A stretch of 64,000 bases of DNA from an uncultured Prevotella sp. Its GTDB lineage: Bacteria; Bacteroidota; Bacteroidia; Bacteroidales; Bacteroidaceae. Position numbers and translations under genes: made by a program. Positions 61,844 to 64,000 of this stretch are shown here, piece after piece. Each line of letters opens with the position of its first letter. The stretch's first letter is position 1. The notes beneath the pieces are model-generated. The model saw only the letters and a list, made by a program, of their open reading frames with translations. It had not been told where the DNA came from and ran no database searches. The stretch is taken from positions 1 to 64,000 of the forward strand of contig CABUHE010000004.1 in NCBI GenBank assembly GCA_902491375.1. Reading direction: 5' to 3'.

Positions 61844-64000
61844 ATGAAACACTTCATACTGACAGCCGCACTGGCTGTATGCTCTATAACGGCTGACGCA
61901 CAACAGCACGACTGGGAAAACCAATACGTTCTGTCAATAAACCGCGAACCGGCACGGGCTTCATTCGTACCTTACGCCGAAACACCGGGCGACATGCAGA
62001 TGTCGCTCGACGGTATGTGGAAGTTCAACTGGACAAAAACACCTGACGAACAGCCTGAAGATTTTTATAAAAAAGACTTTGACGACACGAGCTGGACAAC
62101 CTTTCAAGTGCCCGGCGACTGGGAAGTCAACGGCTACGGCACGCCCATATACAGCAGTTCGGGCTACACTTTCAAGATTGACCCGCCGTTTGTGATGAAA
62201 GAGCCGAAGCGCAAATACACTGCTTTTATTGAGCGCAACCCTACCGGCTGCTACCGCCGCACGTTCACGGTGCCTGCCGGATGGAACGGTAAGGAAGTCT
62301 ACATCCACTTCGGTTCGGTGGCAAGCGCATTTTACGTTTACGTCAACGGACAAAAGGTCGGCTATTCGGAAGGCAGCATGGAACCTGCCGAGTTCAGACT
62401 GACGCCATATCTCGAGAACGGCAGCAACACCATTGCGCTGAAAGTATTGAAGTATTCTGACGGCAGTTATCTTGAAGACCAGGACATGTGGCGACTTGCA
62501 GGAATACACCGCAGCATATATCTCTATGCCACACCGAAGATACGCATACGTGACTTCGGCGTGCGCACGCTGCTTGACAATGACTACCGCGACGCCACAC
62601 TCGTTATCCATCCCGAACTGGCTGTTGTCGACGGACAGCGCGGCGAAGGTTACCACATTGAGGCACAGCTATACGATGCCGAAGGAAAAGCAGTGCTCGA
62701 CAGCACTCTGAAACAAGACGCCGTGCCAATGCTAAACCTCGATCACAAGGGCAAAATCATGAACCAGCGCAATCCGCAGCGCGGATACGCACCCTACGGA
62801 TGGCTGAGCGCAAGAGTAAAGAATCCGTTGAAATGGACGGCTGAAACGCCTAATCTGTACACACTCAGGCTGGCACTGGTTGATGACAAAGGCAATACGA
62901 TAGAACGTGTTGAGACAAAAATAGGCTTCCGCCGCCTTGAAATAAAAGACGGACGTTTCCTCGTAAACGGCGTGCCTACACGCTTCCGTGGAGTAAACCG
63001 CCACGAAATGGACCCGATATCGGGCAAGGTGATGACCGATGAACGCATGGAAAAAGAGATAAGACTACTTAAACAGTGCAACATCAACGCCGTGCGCACC
63101 TGCCACTACCCTAACGATCCGCGCTGGTATGAGCTTTGCGACAAGTACGGAATATACGTAATGGACGAGGCAGACATAGAGGAACACGGACTGCGCGGCC
63201 AGCTGGCGAGCGACCCAACATGGGCAGCTGCCTTCATGGACAGGACACAGCGCGTCGTTATACGCGACCGCAACCATCCCTGCGTAGTGTTCTGGTCGCT
63301 CGGCAACGAGTCTGGCTGGGGACCTAACTTCGCCGCAACAGGAGCATGGGTTAAGGAATACGACCCGACAAGATTTATCCACTACGAAGGCGCACAGGGG
63401 CCTGACAGCAAAGACCCGGCCACGGTCGACGTGATAAGCCGTTTCTACCCGCGTGTTCAGGAAGAATATCTTAATCCGGGAGTCAAGGACAACAACATGG
63501 AACGTCCTGAGAACGCACGCTGGGAAAGACTGCTGTCGATAGCGCAGAAGACTAACGACAACCGCCCCGTACTTACCAGTGAATATGCCCATGCGATGGG
63601 TAATGCCCTCGGAAACTTCAAGGAATACTGGGATGAAATATACAGCAACCCGCGTATGCTGGGAGGTTTCATCTGGGAATGGGCGGATGAAGGCATATTC
63701 AAGAAGCGTGAAGACGGCAAGACTATGGTAGCTTACGGAGGCGACTTCGGCGATGCGCCCAACCTCGGAGCGTTCTGCATAAAAGGTATTGTTACCTCAA
63801 CCTGTGAACCTACGCCTAAATATTATGAGGTAAAGGCTGTCTATGCACCGATAAAACTGACTCTCGACGGAAATAAGGTGAACGTCATCATGCGTGACGA
63901 ACACGCCGACCTGAATAATTATACATTCTCATGGAACTTGACGGAGAACGGCAAAGTAACCAAGAAAGGCGAGCTTAAAGACTTCACACTGCCTGCGCTA
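61844..64000 (+). CDS. GH2 beta-galactosidase (LacZ-like), cut by the window edge
   Basis: Open frame of 719 residues from the ATG at 61844 to the last base, with no stop; the full protein is probably over 1000 residues. The signal peptide covers about 1-20 (FILTAALAVCSITADAQ). The sugar-binding domain covers about 40-230 (PGDWEVNGYGTPIY, WRLAGIHRSIYLY), the Ig-like domain 230-350, and the barrel from about 350. The acid/base is E489 (SLGNESGWG) and the nucleophile E580 (TSEYAHAMGN). The LacZ-type FRGVNRHEMDP and GGFIWEWADEG are present. The beta-galactosidase small domain should follow outside the window. It is exported and in the same locus, so it may trim galactan or galactose side chains. 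Confidence 0.93.
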   Translation, partial: MKHFILTAALAVCSITADAQQHDWENQYVLSINREPARASFVPYAETPGDMQMSLDGMWKFNWTKTPDEQPEDFYKKDFDDTSWTTFQVPGDWEVNGYGTPIYSSSGYTFKIDPPFVMKEPKRKYTAFIERNPTGCYRRTFTVPAGWNGKEVYIHFGSVASAFYVYVNGQKVGYSEGSMEPAEFRLTPYLENGSNTIALKVLKYSDGSYLEDQDMWRLAGIHRSIYLYATPKIRIRDFGVRTLLDNDYRDATLVIHPELAVVDGQRGEGYHIEAQLYDAEGKAVLDSTLKQDAVPMLNLDHKGKIMNQRNPQRGYAPYGWLSARVKNPLKWTAETPNLYTLRLALVDDKGNTIERVETKIGFRRLEIKDGRFLVNGVPTRFRGVNRHEMDPISGKVMTDERMEKEIRLLKQCNINAVRTCHYPNDPRWYELCDKYGIYVMDEADIEEHGLRGQLASDPTWAAAFMDRTQRVVIRDRNHPCVVFWSLGNESGWGPNFAATGAWVKEYDPTRFIHYEGAQGPDSKDPATVDVISRFYPRVQEEYLNPGVKDNNMERPENARWERLLSIAQKTNDNRPVLTSEYAHAMGNALGNFKEYWDEIYSNPRMLGGFIWEWADEGIFKKREDGKTMVAYGGDFGDAPNLGAFCIKGIVTSTCEPTPKYYEVKAVYAPIKLTLDGNKVNVIMRDEHADLNNYTFSWNLTENGKVTKKGELKDFTLPAL

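Noticed and set aside
25532..64000. Recent mobile element carrying the glycan locus
   Set aside because: No transposase, integrase, tRNA junction or long direct repeat is visible, and the 22-bp arrays also occur in the housekeeping part (13442, 25238).

Overview
The window looks like a chromosomal segment from a Prevotella-like member of the Bacteroidales. The signs are SusC/SusD pairs, a hybrid two-component regulator of the HTCS type, a MurF-Alr fusion, a GSCFA protein, DUF4837 next to rlmN and pdxA, promoters with the Bacteroidetes -7 box TAnnTTTG, almost no Shine-Dalgarno sequences, and two proteins with type IX secretion-like C-terminal tails. No rRNA, tRNA, transposase, integrase or CRISPR array was seen.

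Layout. 1-1950: a secreted GH2 beta-glucuronidase on the minus strand. 2480-9270: a complete histidine-utilisation operon (ftcD, hutU, hutH, hutI) with its own promoter, structured leader and terminator. Histidine goes through urocanate, imidazolone propionate and formiminoglutamate to glutamate, with the formimino group passed to tetrahydrofolate by a bifunctional FTCD. 9284-25000: mostly housekeeping genes: a TonB-dependent receptor, dnaX, a CotH-like surface protein, a GSCFA esterase-like protein, murF-alr, an ExuT-like hexuronate transporter, and the operon rlmN/DUF4837/pdxA/flippase-like protein. 25532-64000: a large polysaccharide-utilisation region. Its minus-strand half has DUF5123-like/SusC/SusD, a secreted protein with a sorting tail, a diverged GH67-like protein, an ECF sigma factor with a 53-residue follower, and a 1024-residue beta-helix protein. 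Its plus-strand half starts with the HTCS regulator. Then come a sugar isomerase-like protein, DUF3826, GH127, a beta-helix enzyme, an MFS transporter with a signal-less GH78-like rhamnosidase, an 880-residue lipoprotein, a propeller-GH2 beta-glucuronidase-malectin fusion and a LacZ-like GH2 that runs off the right edge. This enzyme set suggests a complex, uronate- and rhamnose-rich pectin such as a rhamnogalacturonan. The substrate is inferred, not proven.

The most unusual feature is not a gene. Six intergenic arrays (starting at 13442, 25238, 34524, 45398, 51224 and 61697) each hold exactly four copies of a quasi-palindromic 15-mer, RAAAGRNNNYCTTTY. The copies are separated by 7-base spacers of the form R.....Y, giving an exact 22-bp period in all 24 units. 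The flanks are conserved, but the central bases vary from unit to unit, and in every array at least one pair of units is reverse-complementary at 13 or more of 15 positions. All six arrays lie 3' of a gene, between co-oriented genes. I know of no named element that matches, but I could not search a database.
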